Shown piece after piece: positions 46,531 to 54,692 of a DNA stretch of 64,000 nt. Under the pieces are notes generated by a model, which saw only the letters and a list, made by a program, of their open reading frames with translations, did no database searches and had not been told where the DNA came from. The position numbers and the translations under genes are program-made. Source of the DNA: JAPORK01 sp026710285 (lineage in GTDB: Bacteria > Pseudomonadota > Gammaproteobacteria > Pseudomonadales > Endozoicomonadaceae); NCBI GenBank assembly GCA_965201045.1, contig OZ241746.1, forward strand, positions 3,348,001 through 3,412,000. Reading direction: 5' to 3'. Position 1 is the stretch's first letter. Every line of letters starts with the position of its first letter.

Positions 46531-47991
46531 ATGACAAAATTACAACTGAACATCATAAGTAAAATTATTTTTATTATAATGCTGATCCCTCTGTACACCT
46601 GTGCAGCTGTGCAGCTTTGCAGAATGGCAAACAGTCAGAAAAACAACCCGATACATGTTTTTTGCCGTTTGCCGCCAGGTACTAAGATTTCAGTAATCTC
46701 TTCTCAGACCTGGGACTTGTATAGAAAAAAAGAAGAAGAAGAACATTTTTTCCATGTTGTTATCAGCAGCCATGCTGAGACAATCATCGAATTTGAGGAT
46801 GTTCAGGTAGCCATTACAAAATCCAAACTCGTTAAACCAGAAAAGAAAACGTTTCACATAACACGGACCAGCCTGAAAAATGCAAACAATATCATAAAAA
46901 TTTTTTCCTATCCTAAGCTGAAGAACCTGCCCCAACCGCACATATGTTTGCAATATGGTGACGGCTTGCAAGATGATCCATTGTTTGTATTAAAAAATTA
47001 CCCACTTACAGAGGGGGAAGAAGGTTATGTGAGTAACTATGGTCCTAAAACAATGATTACTTTTTCAAAATTAAACAGAACTTATCTTTTACCTAAAGAT
47101 TTCCATGAAAACGATAAAGCAGCTTTTCTTCCCTTAGCAGCTGATCAGTTTTTAGCGGTAACACCGACAAAAGCCTGTGTTTTAGAGGATGATTCTGAAA
47201 ACACTGATGATGACGGCAGATTCTTAATAATAGTGAAAGAAATACCCTGTTTTGAAGAGAGCGCTGTAATGCTCGATCAGGGTGGAGAGGGGTATTGCCT
47301 GGAAACCAGCAGTATTGTACTGTATGATAAGGATAATTTCCCACAGACTTATTATTATGACCAAACTAAAGTGGATATTTGTGAATTGCCTCCTGCTGAA
47401 AAGTTACCAATATCAATTTTATGGCCGACGGACGATCAGAGAGCGCAGGCAGAAAAAAGCATACAACCAGATTTAAACAGAACTTATCTTTTACCTAAAG
47501 ATTTCCATGAAAACGATAAAGCAGCTTTTCTTCCCTTAGCAGCTGATCAGTTTTTAGCGGTAACACCGACAAAAGCCTTTGTTTTAGAGGATGATTCTGA
47601 AAACACTGATGATGACGGCAGATTCTTAATAGTGAAAGAAATACTCTGTTTTGAAGAGAGCGCTGTAATGCTCGATCAGGGTGGAGAGAGGTATTGCCTG
47701 GAAACCAGCAGTATTGTACTGTATGACAAGGATAATTTCCCACAGACTTATTATTATGACCAAACTAAAGTGGATATTTGTGAATTGCCTCCTGCTGAAA
47801 AGTTACCAATATCAATTTTATGGCCGACGGACGATCAGAGAGCGCAGGCAGAAAAAAGCACACAACCAGATTCAACTGGCAGACAAGACCGGGAGCAAAA
47901 ACCACTTTCACAGCAACAAGAGAAGTCATCCACAGAACTGGAACAACAAAATGCAGTAGCTTCAACATCTGAAGCACAAAATTTTGAGTAA
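46531..47991 (+). CDS. secreted paralog family, gene 3 (internally duplicated, mosaic)
   Basis: 486 aa. The first 65-75 residues (MTKLQLNIISKIIFIIMLIP onwards) resemble gene 4, while the rest is nearly identical to gene 1, so it is a recombinant. The central-to-C-terminal block of 134 residues beginning LNRTYLLPKDFHENDKAAF is duplicated in tandem (47071-47472 and 47473-47871), which accounts for its extra length. The signal peptide is present, with two extra residues pairs around CAAVQLC. The mature N-terminal block is shortened. Confidence 0.75.
   Translation: MTKLQLNIISKIIFIIMLIPLYTCAAVQLCRMANSQKNNPIHVFCRLPPGTKISVISSQTWDLYRKKEEEEHFFHVVISSHAETIIEFEDVQVAITKSKLVKPEKKTFHITRTSLKNANNIIKIFSYPKLKNLPQPHICLQYGDGLQDDPLFVLKNYPLTEGEEGYVSNYGPKTMITFSKLNRTYLLPKDFHENDKAAFLPLAADQFLAVTPTKACVLEDDSENTDDDGRFLIIVKEIPCFEESAVMLDQGGEGYCLETSSIVLYDKDNFPQTYYYDQTKVDICELPPAEKLPISILWPTDDQRAQAEKSIQPDLNRTYLLPKDFHENDKAAFLPLAADQFLAVTPTKAFVLEDDSENTDDDGRFLIVKEILCFEESAVMLDQGGERYCLETSSIVLYDKDNFPQTYYYDQTKVDICELPPAEKLPISILWPTDDQRAQAEKSTQPDSTGRQDREQKPLSQQQEKSSTELEQQNAVASTSEAQNFE
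47071..47871 (+). repeat. 402-bp in-frame internal tandem duplication in gene 3
   Basis: 47071-47472 and 47473-47871 are almost identical; the second copy lacks one codon (IIVKE becomes IVKE) and differs at a few bases. The junction falls at 'caaccagatttaaacag', where the tail sequence PD joins the start LNRTYLLP. Probably unequal recombination or replication slippage. Confidence 0.92.
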
Positions 47992-48101
47992 TAGCCCGGA
48001 GAAAGCAGGGGAAAGTAAAAATTTTTTGTTTGTTTTTTTGCATATTGAATAACTATAACTACGCTATGGAACTTTACCATAACAGAGAAGTTAACTGAAC
48101 A

Positions 48102-49529
48102 ATGACAAAATTACAACTGAACATCATAAGTAAAATTATTTTTATTATAATGCTGGTCCCTCTGTACACCTGTGCAGCTTTGCAGGATGGCAAACAGTCA
48201 GAAAAAAACAACCTGATACATGTTTTTTTCCATTTGCCGCCAGATACTAAGATTTCAGTAAGCTCTTCTCAGACCTGGATCATAAGCAAAAGAAGAAAAG
48301 AAGAACCATCGTACCGGGAAAAAATAACGATGCAAACAGACCAGCTGGTTCCACTTGTCCCGGATGATGATTATACTGAAATTGTTGTCAGTAGCCATGC
48401 TAAAACACTTATTGAATTTGAGAATATGCAGGTAGTCATTCAAGATTCTGTACCCGCTAAATCAAAAAAGAACATTTTTCATTTCTTACCGAATGATCTG
48501 AAAAAAACAGATAGTACCATAAGACTTTTTTCACATCCTGAACTGAAGAATCTGCCAAAATCCTATATATGTTCGCAATTTGGTCGAAATGGCAATCTGC
48601 AAAATGGTTTATTCTTAATCTTAAAAAACTATCAACTTTTAAAAGGGGAGCCAGGTTATTTAAGTGGTCATGGTAATAAAATAACGGTTAGTTTTTCAGA
48701 ATCAGGCAAAACCTACATTTTACCTGAAGATTTGCATGAAAACGATAAAGCAGCTTTTTATCCCTTAGCACCTAATCGGTTTTTAGCGGTAACACCAACA
48801 GAGGCTTATCTTTTATTGGAACATTTCCAGGGTGCTGAAGATGGAAGCGGCTACTTAACACCTAAAAAAATACCCTGTCTTGAAGAGAGCGCTGCAATAC
48901 TCGACCAGAATAAAGAGGGATATTGCCTGGAAACCAGCAGTATTGTACTGTATGACAAGGATAATTTCCCACAGACTTATTATTATGACCAAACTAAAGT
49001 GGATATTTGTAAATTACCTCCTCCCAAAAAGTTGCCATTATCACGTTTATGGACGAGGGATGAGCAAAGCACACCGGCAGAGAAAAGCACACAAACAGAT
49101 TCAACCGGCAAACAAGATCAGCAGCAACAAACACTTTTACAGCCGGAAGAGGAAGCATCCATAGCACTGAAACAACAAGGTATAGTCGCTTCAACATCTG
49201 AAGCACAAAGTACGCCAGCATACGTTGTATTAACAGCAACAGATGAACCCAATGACACTGTTTACGTTGAGCAGACATGTTCTGATGAAGATGAACGAGA
49301 TGGTACTATTCACGTTGAATGTTCTGATGAAGATGCTGGGAGGTACCAGCAGGTTGGTATGCAGCGATCCTCGGTAGATAAACTATTTAATATGTGGAAT
49401 GAGGTTGTCGAAACCTGGAATAGTATTTCGACAAGCTCAGCCCACAAAGTGTGTCCGGTGGAGATGTTATGTTTAGGCAGGAAGCAGACCTGTTCGGGCG
49501 AAAGTCAGAATCTAAAACTTGTTGACTAA
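48102..49529 (+). CDS. secreted paralog family, gene 4 (MITE-derived C-terminus)
   Basis: 475 aa. Signal peptide at residues 1-25. Family blocks FFHLPPDTKISVSSSQTW, KTLIEFENMQVVIQDS, TYILPEDLHENDKAAFYPLA and FLAVTPTEAYLLLE. A segment of about 90 bp coding for YCLETSSIVLYDKDNFPQTY is identical to gene 3, a sign of gene conversion. After the usual STSEAQ there is an acidic extension with two similar motifs (VYVEQTCSDEDE, IHVECSDEDAG). The final 35-40 residues are encoded by a partial MITE-1 copy, whose terminal repeat (GACTAAGAGACAG) supplies the TAA stop. Confidence 0.72.
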   Translation: MTKLQLNIISKIIFIIMLVPLYTCAALQDGKQSEKNNLIHVFFHLPPDTKISVSSSQTWIISKRRKEEPSYREKITMQTDQLVPLVPDDDYTEIVVSSHAKTLIEFENMQVVIQDSVPAKSKKNIFHFLPNDLKKTDSTIRLFSHPELKNLPKSYICSQFGRNGNLQNGLFLILKNYQLLKGEPGYLSGHGNKITVSFSESGKTYILPEDLHENDKAAFYPLAPNRFLAVTPTEAYLLLEHFQGAEDGSGYLTPKKIPCLEESAAILDQNKEGYCLETSSIVLYDKDNFPQTYYYDQTKVDICKLPPPKKLPLSRLWTRDEQSTPAEKSTQTDSTGKQDQQQQTLLQPEEEASIALKQQGIVASTSEAQSTPAYVVLTATDEPNDTVYVEQTCSDEDERDGTIHVECSDEDAGRYQQVGMQRSSVDKLFNMWNEVVETWNSISTSSAHKVCPVEMLCLGRKQTCSGESQNLKLVD

Positions 49530-49536
49530 GAGACAG
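49405..49536. mobile_element. MITE-1 copy c, partial, inside gene 4
   Basis: Ends in GACTAAGAGACAG (49524-49536), the MITE-1 right end. The interior has 'tcgacaagctcagcccac' and 'tgtccggtggag', shared with 56700-56830. The left terminal repeat is not recognisable. No 9-bp duplication was found. Confidence 0.6.
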
Positions 49537-49752
49537 CCCTGAAGGACCGTGTTTTACTGCGTGCCTGATAAAATATACACTACGATTTTCGGCGCTTGCC
49601 TGATATTTTTAAATATCAGGTTGAATCGTTACCTTAGCAACAAAAAAACAATATCTTCTGAAAAACAGGCAAGCCTTTGATTTTCAAATTTTTTGTGTTT
49701 TTTTTTAGGTGTTTTTAGGGGCTAAGTAAATATATTTGCCTTAATTTAATAG
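49537..49752. other. intergenic with a 10-bp stem hairpin
   Basis: 49599-49620 (CCTGATATTT / AAATATCAGG) forms a tight hairpin resembling those at 43120 and 46161. It may terminate transcription from gene 4. The remainder is AT-rich with no ORF. Confidence 0.5.
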
Positions 49753-51512
49753 CCGATATTTCCGCGATCTTACTCATTGATTATTTAAATATAAAATAGT
49801 TATGATAATCATGTATTTAAAAACTATTAAAGCAGGATTCAGGATGGCAACATTAGAAATTGCTGAAGATAACACGACAACAGAAGTCATGGACCATCAT
49901 GGATTGGTAGCAGCTGCCTGTCGAGACCTGGATATTACAAAAAGAATTAACCAGTGCATTGGTAGCAATGATCCAAGACGTGTTATTCAACCCGGCGTTG
50001 CAGTAATGGCAATGATTATCAACGGACTGGGCTTTACCAACCGCCGTTTATATTTGACTCCGCAATTTTTTCAGAGCAAAGCAATTGGGCAGTTATTTGA
50101 AGAAAACATTGTAGCTGAACAGCTGGATGACCATACTCTCGGGAAAACGCTTGATGAAATTTATGCATATGGTACCAGCCGTTTATATTCAGAGATTGCT
50201 TTTGGTATAGCGCTGGATCATGGACTATTGAGTAAATTTGCCCATTTGGATTCTACCAGTTTTGCATTACAGGGGCAGTATAATGACACAGAACCTCAGG
50301 GAATAGAGGTGCGACATGGATATTCTAAGGATCATCGCCCTGATCTGAAGCAAGTAATGCTTTCTATGGCTACCAGTGGTTCGGCAGACATTCCTTTTTG
50401 GATGGAACCGCACAATGGTAATAGTTCTGATAAAAAAACATTTACCGAAACTATTAAGCGAGTTCGTGACTTTCAGTCAGCTCTTAAACAGGGAGATGAA
50501 TTTACCTGGGTAGCAGATTCTGCTCTATATAACAAAGACAAGCTACTCAGTTCAAATATGTACCATTGGGTTAGTCGGGTACCGGAGACCTTGTCTGAGG
50601 TGAAAGGTTTGCTGAGTCAGCCAGATGATTCCTTTGATTGGACCACTCTCGATACCGGGTATAAATATAGCTCTCATGCAAGCTATTATGGAGATATTGA
50701 GCAACGCTGGCTAATTATATCATCAGAGCAAGCTTATCAGCGCGAAAAGAAAACTTTTGAAAAAAAACTTACTCGGCAGGAAGAAGAACTTAAAAAAGCC
50801 TGTTGGCGTCTGGGCAATAAAATATTTTCCTGTGAAGAAGATGCTTTTTCAGCCGGAGAGCAGTGTGCTAAACGATACCGTTATCATCGGATTGATTTGT
50901 ATGTGACTCCCGTTTTTAAAAATCCTGGCAGAGGTCGTCCTAAATCCGAGGTGGAAAAAGTATTGGCTGGTTATAAAATCCAAAGCACAATTACACGTAA
51001 TCAAAAGGTAATTGAACAAGAGCTGCATCGGAAGGGTCGTTTTATTATTGCGACCAATAATCTGGATAAAAATACACTTTCTGATGAAGCATTATTTGCC
51101 GCTTATAAAGAGCAACAGGGTGTGGAACGAGGCTTTCGGTTTTTAAAAGATCCCTGGTTCATGGTGGACTCTTTTTTCGTTAAGAAGCGTCAGCGAATCG
51201 AAGCTCTCATGATGGTGATGACACTATGTCTGCTAGTATATAATTACGCTCAGCACAAACTCAGGAAATCACTTAAATTAGCAAATGAAACCCTTCCAAA
51301 CCAACTGGGAAAACCTGTTAAAAATCCGACAATGCGCTGGATTTTCCAGTTGATGGAAGGTATTGCGATTGTCAAGCTATATAACCCTGCAGAAAAAAGT
51401 TTCCGTGCAATGATAACTAACCTAAATGATACAAGGATAAAAATTATCAGGCTTCTTGGAAAAACAGCCTGTTTAATTTATGGAATCCAAATGGAGATCG
51501 CGGGAATGTAGG
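49753..51512 (+). mobile_element. IS1634-family element, intact-looking
   Basis: Approximate ends CCGATATTTCCGCGATCT (49753-49770) and the complement of CCTACATTCCCGCGATCT (51495-51512), 15 of 18 matching. Only the transposase gene lies inside. A target duplication was not resolved in the AT-rich flanks. Confidence 0.75.
49844..51511 (+). CDS. IS1634-family transposase
   Basis: The ATG at 49844 (AGGATTCAGG upstream) is preferred over 49802 because of the better ribosome binding site and the domain start MATLEIAEDN. About 555 aa, no internal stop. HHGLVAAACRDLDI is the DUF4277-type N-terminus. AHLDSTSF carries the first catalytic Asp, WVADSALYNKDKL the second, and KEQQGVERGFRFLKDPWF the Glu of the C-terminal catalytic region. 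It appears capable of activity. Confidence 0.85.
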   Translation: MATLEIAEDNTTTEVMDHHGLVAAACRDLDITKRINQCIGSNDPRRVIQPGVAVMAMIINGLGFTNRRLYLTPQFFQSKAIGQLFEENIVAEQLDDHTLGKTLDEIYAYGTSRLYSEIAFGIALDHGLLSKFAHLDSTSFALQGQYNDTEPQGIEVRHGYSKDHRPDLKQVMLSMATSGSADIPFWMEPHNGNSSDKKTFTETIKRVRDFQSALKQGDEFTWVADSALYNKDKLLSSNMYHWVSRVPETLSEVKGLLSQPDDSFDWTTLDTGYKYSSHASYYGDIEQRWLIISSEQAYQREKKTFEKKLTRQEEELKKACWRLGNKIFSCEEDAFSAGEQCAKRYRYHRIDLYVTPVFKNPGRGRPKSEVEKVLAGYKIQSTITRNQKVIEQELHRKGRFIIATNNLDKNTLSDEALFAAYKEQQGVERGFRFLKDPWFMVDSFFVKKRQRIEALMMVMTLCLLVYNYAQHKLRKSLKLANETLPNQLGKPVKNPTMRWIFQLMEGIAIVKLYNPAEKSFRAMITNLNDTRIKIIRLLGKTACLIYGIQMEIAGM

Positions 51513-51548
51513 TTTTAAAATTAAAATAAATTAGATGGGACAGCCCTG
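51513..51548. repeat. 36-bp direct repeat, left copy
   Basis: TTTTAAAATTAAAATAAATT then AGATGGGACAGCCCTG. Perfectly repeated at 54526-54561. The two copies bracket the U-box gene and the IS3 element, about 3 kb apart. Confidence 0.9.
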
Positions 51549-51643
51549 TAACCTCAGACTGAAGTAAAACTTTTTTTATTTTTTATTTCACTATGATAAG
51601 ATACCTTGGGAGTTACATTTTTTTTATTAACCCGATGTTTTTA

Positions 51644-51713
51644 TATATCAACACTTCGGATAGTTTTTGTAAGCTATAGTAGATTTTTAAAAACTGTCCG
51701 GAGTATTGATATA
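51644..51713. repeat. PR3 palindromic repeat, short copy
   Basis: TATATCAACACTTCGGATAG and the complementary 'ctgtccggagtattgatata' bound a 70-bp hairpin-forming segment upstream of the U-box gene. Same ends as 22197-22343 and 26001-26147 but a deleted interior. Confidence 0.65.
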
Positions 51714-51748
51714 TCAAGTAATAGTTTTAATATTTAAAGGAGATATTT

Positions 51749-53143
51749 ATGAACATAAATACTGTAAACAATGTAGATGAACTTCAATGTGAGATTGATG
51801 ATATTCTAAAAAATAATCCAATAAGTAATTTCCAGAAATTAGCTGAGAGTGTTAAAACCGCAGAAGTAACAAAAACAATTAGTAATAAAAAAGTAGATCT
51901 TACATTTAAAATAAAAATACAGAAGAAAATATTTAAAATAAAAATACAGAAGAAAATACCGGAAATTTTAAATGCGGTTGTAGCTTTTCATAAAGGTGGT
52001 GATTACATAAAAATCGAAATAGAACCTGATAATTGTGATATAGCAAAAAATAAAGTAGTGTTTTGTAATCATTCGAAGGCTATATTAAAGAATGAAGAAG
52101 GTACTATTGAAGGCAAGATTGGAAGAGATCTCTCAATATGTAAGGGAAAAAAATATGATAAAAATGGCTATCTCATTTTTGATGGAGCTTTTTTGAACAA
52201 CGAGAACAGTAAGGGGAAAAAATATAAAAACAATGAGTTTATTTATAGGGGAACACATAACGATAAAGGTGAACGTCATGGCATTGCAGAGCTGATAATA
52301 AAAAATAAACAGATCACGGTAAAGTATCAGGATGGTTTTCTTGTACACTCGAGACACTCTGCTAATCCTCTACATATACCCGAAAATACAAAAATAAAAG
52401 TTAATGAAGTTGATAGTAATGGTTTGATGGGAGTGATTGTTATCTGCAGCAAACATGATCAATATCAAAATGGATTTGAGACAACATTCAGAATAGATGA
52501 ACAGGGTAACATTAAGGGAGACGCTACTGTGAAAATATCAGATGATTTAACTTTCACAGGCACAATTGGAGAAGACTATACTCCCCGTCATGGAATAATT
52601 ACAGATAAAGCTGGTAATAAAACATCTCACGGGATTTGCCGTTCTTTTTATGATCTCTCTTTATTTATAGGACCATTAGATGAAGAAAATCAACCACACG
52701 GGGTAGGAATGCATATTAAAGGAGATGTTATTGAGTCTGTTGAGCTTAAGCATGGCAAAGAGGTTAACCTTGATATTGATAGCAAAATTGATTGTTTGAG
52801 AGAACAAGATTATCAAAATAAAATCAAAATACCAACAGACTATAGATGTCCGATAGATCAAGAGTTGCTAGAGATAAAAAAAATTGTTGTTTTGAATGGG
52901 CATTATTTTGACAAAGACAATCTTTTTAAGGCGTTAGAAATAAGGAGCGCTGATCCTTTAACTAACCTTCCGGTACAGTTAGATGATGTATGCGATCCTG
53001 GTAATGACGAATTTATCCAGGGATACATAGCCTGGGCGCTTAAGACATATGAAAGTAAAGATTTCAAGATATTTGAACTTCTTCCTGCTGAAACAAAAAC
53101 CAGATCAGCAATATTTAACGCATCAATAATACATGCATTATGA
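51749..53143 (+). CDS. MORN-like/U-box protein, putative secreted E3 ligase effector
   Basis: 464 aa. Residues about 361-433 match the U-box fold of eukaryotic ubiquitin ligases: IPTDYRCPIDQELLEIKKIV, NGHYFDKDNLFKAL, DPLTNLPV and the final IQGYIAWALK. The CPI motif, the GHYFDK position (usual GHTYER) and the DPLT position are in register. Residues about 118-200 and 266-325 have MORN-like GxG/HGxG repeats (EFIYRGTHNDKGERHGIAEL, LFIGPLDEENQPHGVGMHI). A 9-residue repeat FKIKIQKKI occurs twice near 53-70. No signal peptide. Good RBS (AAAGGAGATATTT). U-box proteins in bacteria are usually injected effectors that act in the host; that is inferred. It sits between IS elements within a 36-bp-repeat-bounded segment. 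Confidence 0.8.
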   Translation: MNINTVNNVDELQCEIDDILKNNPISNFQKLAESVKTAEVTKTISNKKVDLTFKIKIQKKIFKIKIQKKIPEILNAVVAFHKGGDYIKIEIEPDNCDIAKNKVVFCNHSKAILKNEEGTIEGKIGRDLSICKGKKYDKNGYLIFDGAFLNNENSKGKKYKNNEFIYRGTHNDKGERHGIAELIIKNKQITVKYQDGFLVHSRHSANPLHIPENTKIKVNEVDSNGLMGVIVICSKHDQYQNGFETTFRIDEQGNIKGDATVKISDDLTFTGTIGEDYTPRHGIITDKAGNKTSHGICRSFYDLSLFIGPLDEENQPHGVGMHIKGDVIESVELKHGKEVNLDIDSKIDCLREQDYQNKIKIPTDYRCPIDQELLEIKKIVVLNGHYFDKDNLFKALEIRSADPLTNLPVQLDDVCDPGNDEFIQGYIAWALKTYESKDFKIFELLPAETKTRSAIFNASIIHAL

Positions 53144-53268
53144 CGTAAAATAACTGATTCTTAACTGCCGATAAACTTTCTTAATAATAGTGTATAACGC
53201 TGATGTGGTACCTTGAAACCTACCAACCCAGTTAAGGTATATAATATATCCAAAACTGGAGAGATAAA

Positions 53269-53571
53269 ATGACAACAGGTATACGTAAAAAATATTCAAA
53301 AGAATTTAAATTAGATGCTGTTTCCCTTGTTATTGATCAAGGTTATTCACGTGAAGAAGCTGCCCGAAGTTTGAGAATTCGTGCTCCAATGCTTGGTCGT
53401 TGGGTACGTGAGTATCAGGCAGATAGTGATGGTCAGGCTTTTCGTGGTAATGGTAAACTTACTCCGGAGCAGACCGAAATAAGGCAATTAAAAGCAGAAA
53501 ATAAACGCTTTAAAATGGAGAAAGAAATACTAAAAAAGGCAACGGTCTTCTTCGCCAAAGAAACGCAGTAA
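53269..53571 (+). CDS. IS3 transposase OrfA
   Basis: 100 aa, IS911-like OrfA. HTH region KYSKEFKLDAVSLVIDQGYS, EEAARSLRIRAPMLGRWV, then a leucine-zipper-like heptad (IRQLKAENKRFKMEKEILKK). It ends at TAA. OrfB would be reached by frameshifting in the IS3 family, but the downstream frame is broken. Confidence 0.85.
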   Translation: MTTGIRKKYSKEFKLDAVSLVIDQGYSREEAARSLRIRAPMLGRWVREYQADSDGQAFRGNGKLTPEQTEIRQLKAENKRFKMEKEILKKATVFFAKETQ

Positions 53572-53572
53572 A

Positions 53573-54438
53573 ATATGTATTTATTTCTCAGCATAAGCAA
53601 AAATGGCCTGTGGATCTCATGTGCAAAATTATGGGGGTACATCATAATGGCTATTACCAATATGCAAGGAAACAACAGCAAATTGATTCGCGTTGTCATT
53701 CGGAGCTATTGGATACTATACGGGAAATTGCTAAAAATAGCCGTTATTGTTATGGTAGCAGACGGGTGAAGAAGACATTGAATTTAAAAGGGTATGTGAT
53801 CAGTAGAAAGCGTACTGTGAAGCTAATGAAAGAAGCAGGTGTTCAGGTAAGATATCGGAAAAAATATAAAACTACGACAAATAGTAATCATGACAGAGCA
53901 GTGTTTGAGAATGTACTGGACAGACAATTTTCTATCAGCGCATCAGATCAGGCTTATGTTTCTGATATTACTTACATTCCAACACAGGAAGGATGGCTTT
54001 ATCTTGCAGTAATGATTGATTTGTTTTCCAGAAAAGTTGTTGGTTGGAGTATGAGTTCTCGCATGAAAGCAGCATTAGTTTGTGATGCTCTAAAAATGGC
54101 TCTCTGGCAGCGAAAACCAAAAGCCGGGCTAATTGTGCGATCGGGGAAGCCAATATGCCAGTGATGCTTATAACTATTTGCTTAAGGCATGGAAATGTAA
54201 CGGCAGTATGAGTCGCAAAGGTAACTGCTGGGATAATGCAGTAGCAGAAAGTTTTTTTGGTCGTTTAAAGCAGGAACAGGTGCAATGGTGTCATTATCAA
54301 ACACGATACGAGGCACAGCAAGATATTCTAAATTACATCACGATGTTTTATAACAGTCAGCGATTACATTCAACATTGGATTATATGAGTCCAAATGAGT
54401 ATGAAGAAGTCATGACAAGATTAGAAAATGTTTCTTAA
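53573..54438 (+). pseudogene. IS3 transposase OrfB, frameshifted
   Basis: The first frame (to 54164) contains the HTH_21-like part (YGSRRVKKTLNLKGYVISR) and the first Asp of the DDE triad (YVSDITYIPT). A small deletion in 'attgtgcgatcgggg', where LIVHSDRGSQY is expected, shifts frame. The second frame (54133-54438) carries DRGSQYASDAY and the Glu region NAVAESFFGRLKQEQ. The catalytic residues exist but on two frames. Confidence 0.85.
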
Positions 54439-54525
54439 CTGGGTTGTAATAAAAAGGTTGACCACATCAAGTTTCCACAGTGCATTCCTTGCTTAAATTT
54501 TATCAAATATTACCATAATACCTTC

Positions 54526-54561
54526 TTTTAAAATTAAAATAAATTAGATGGGACAGCCCTG
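54526..54561. repeat. 36-bp direct repeat, right copy
   Basis: Perfect match to 51513-51548. It is immediately followed by a second GGACAGCCCTG, so the last 10 bases are themselves tandemly duplicated. Confidence 0.9.
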
Positions 54562-54692
54562 GACAGCCCTGACTATACATTAAGAAAAAAACCTAAATAA
54601 CACATATCTTTCTAATAAATTATTAACCATAATACCATTTTATACTTTAATAAAATTTATTTTTAAGTCCCAGACAACAATCAGGATGATGA

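Larger units (their letters stand above)
53201..54469 (+). mobile_element. IS3-family element with a defective orfB
   Basis: The ends are TGATGTGG(T) at both termini with AACCCAGTTAAG nearby on both sides (imperfect inverted repeats of about 40 bp). 1269 bp. orfA is intact and orfB is frameshifted, so the element is probably non-autonomous. Left-end relics of the same element occur in both nuoN duplication units. No target duplication found. Confidence 0.78.
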
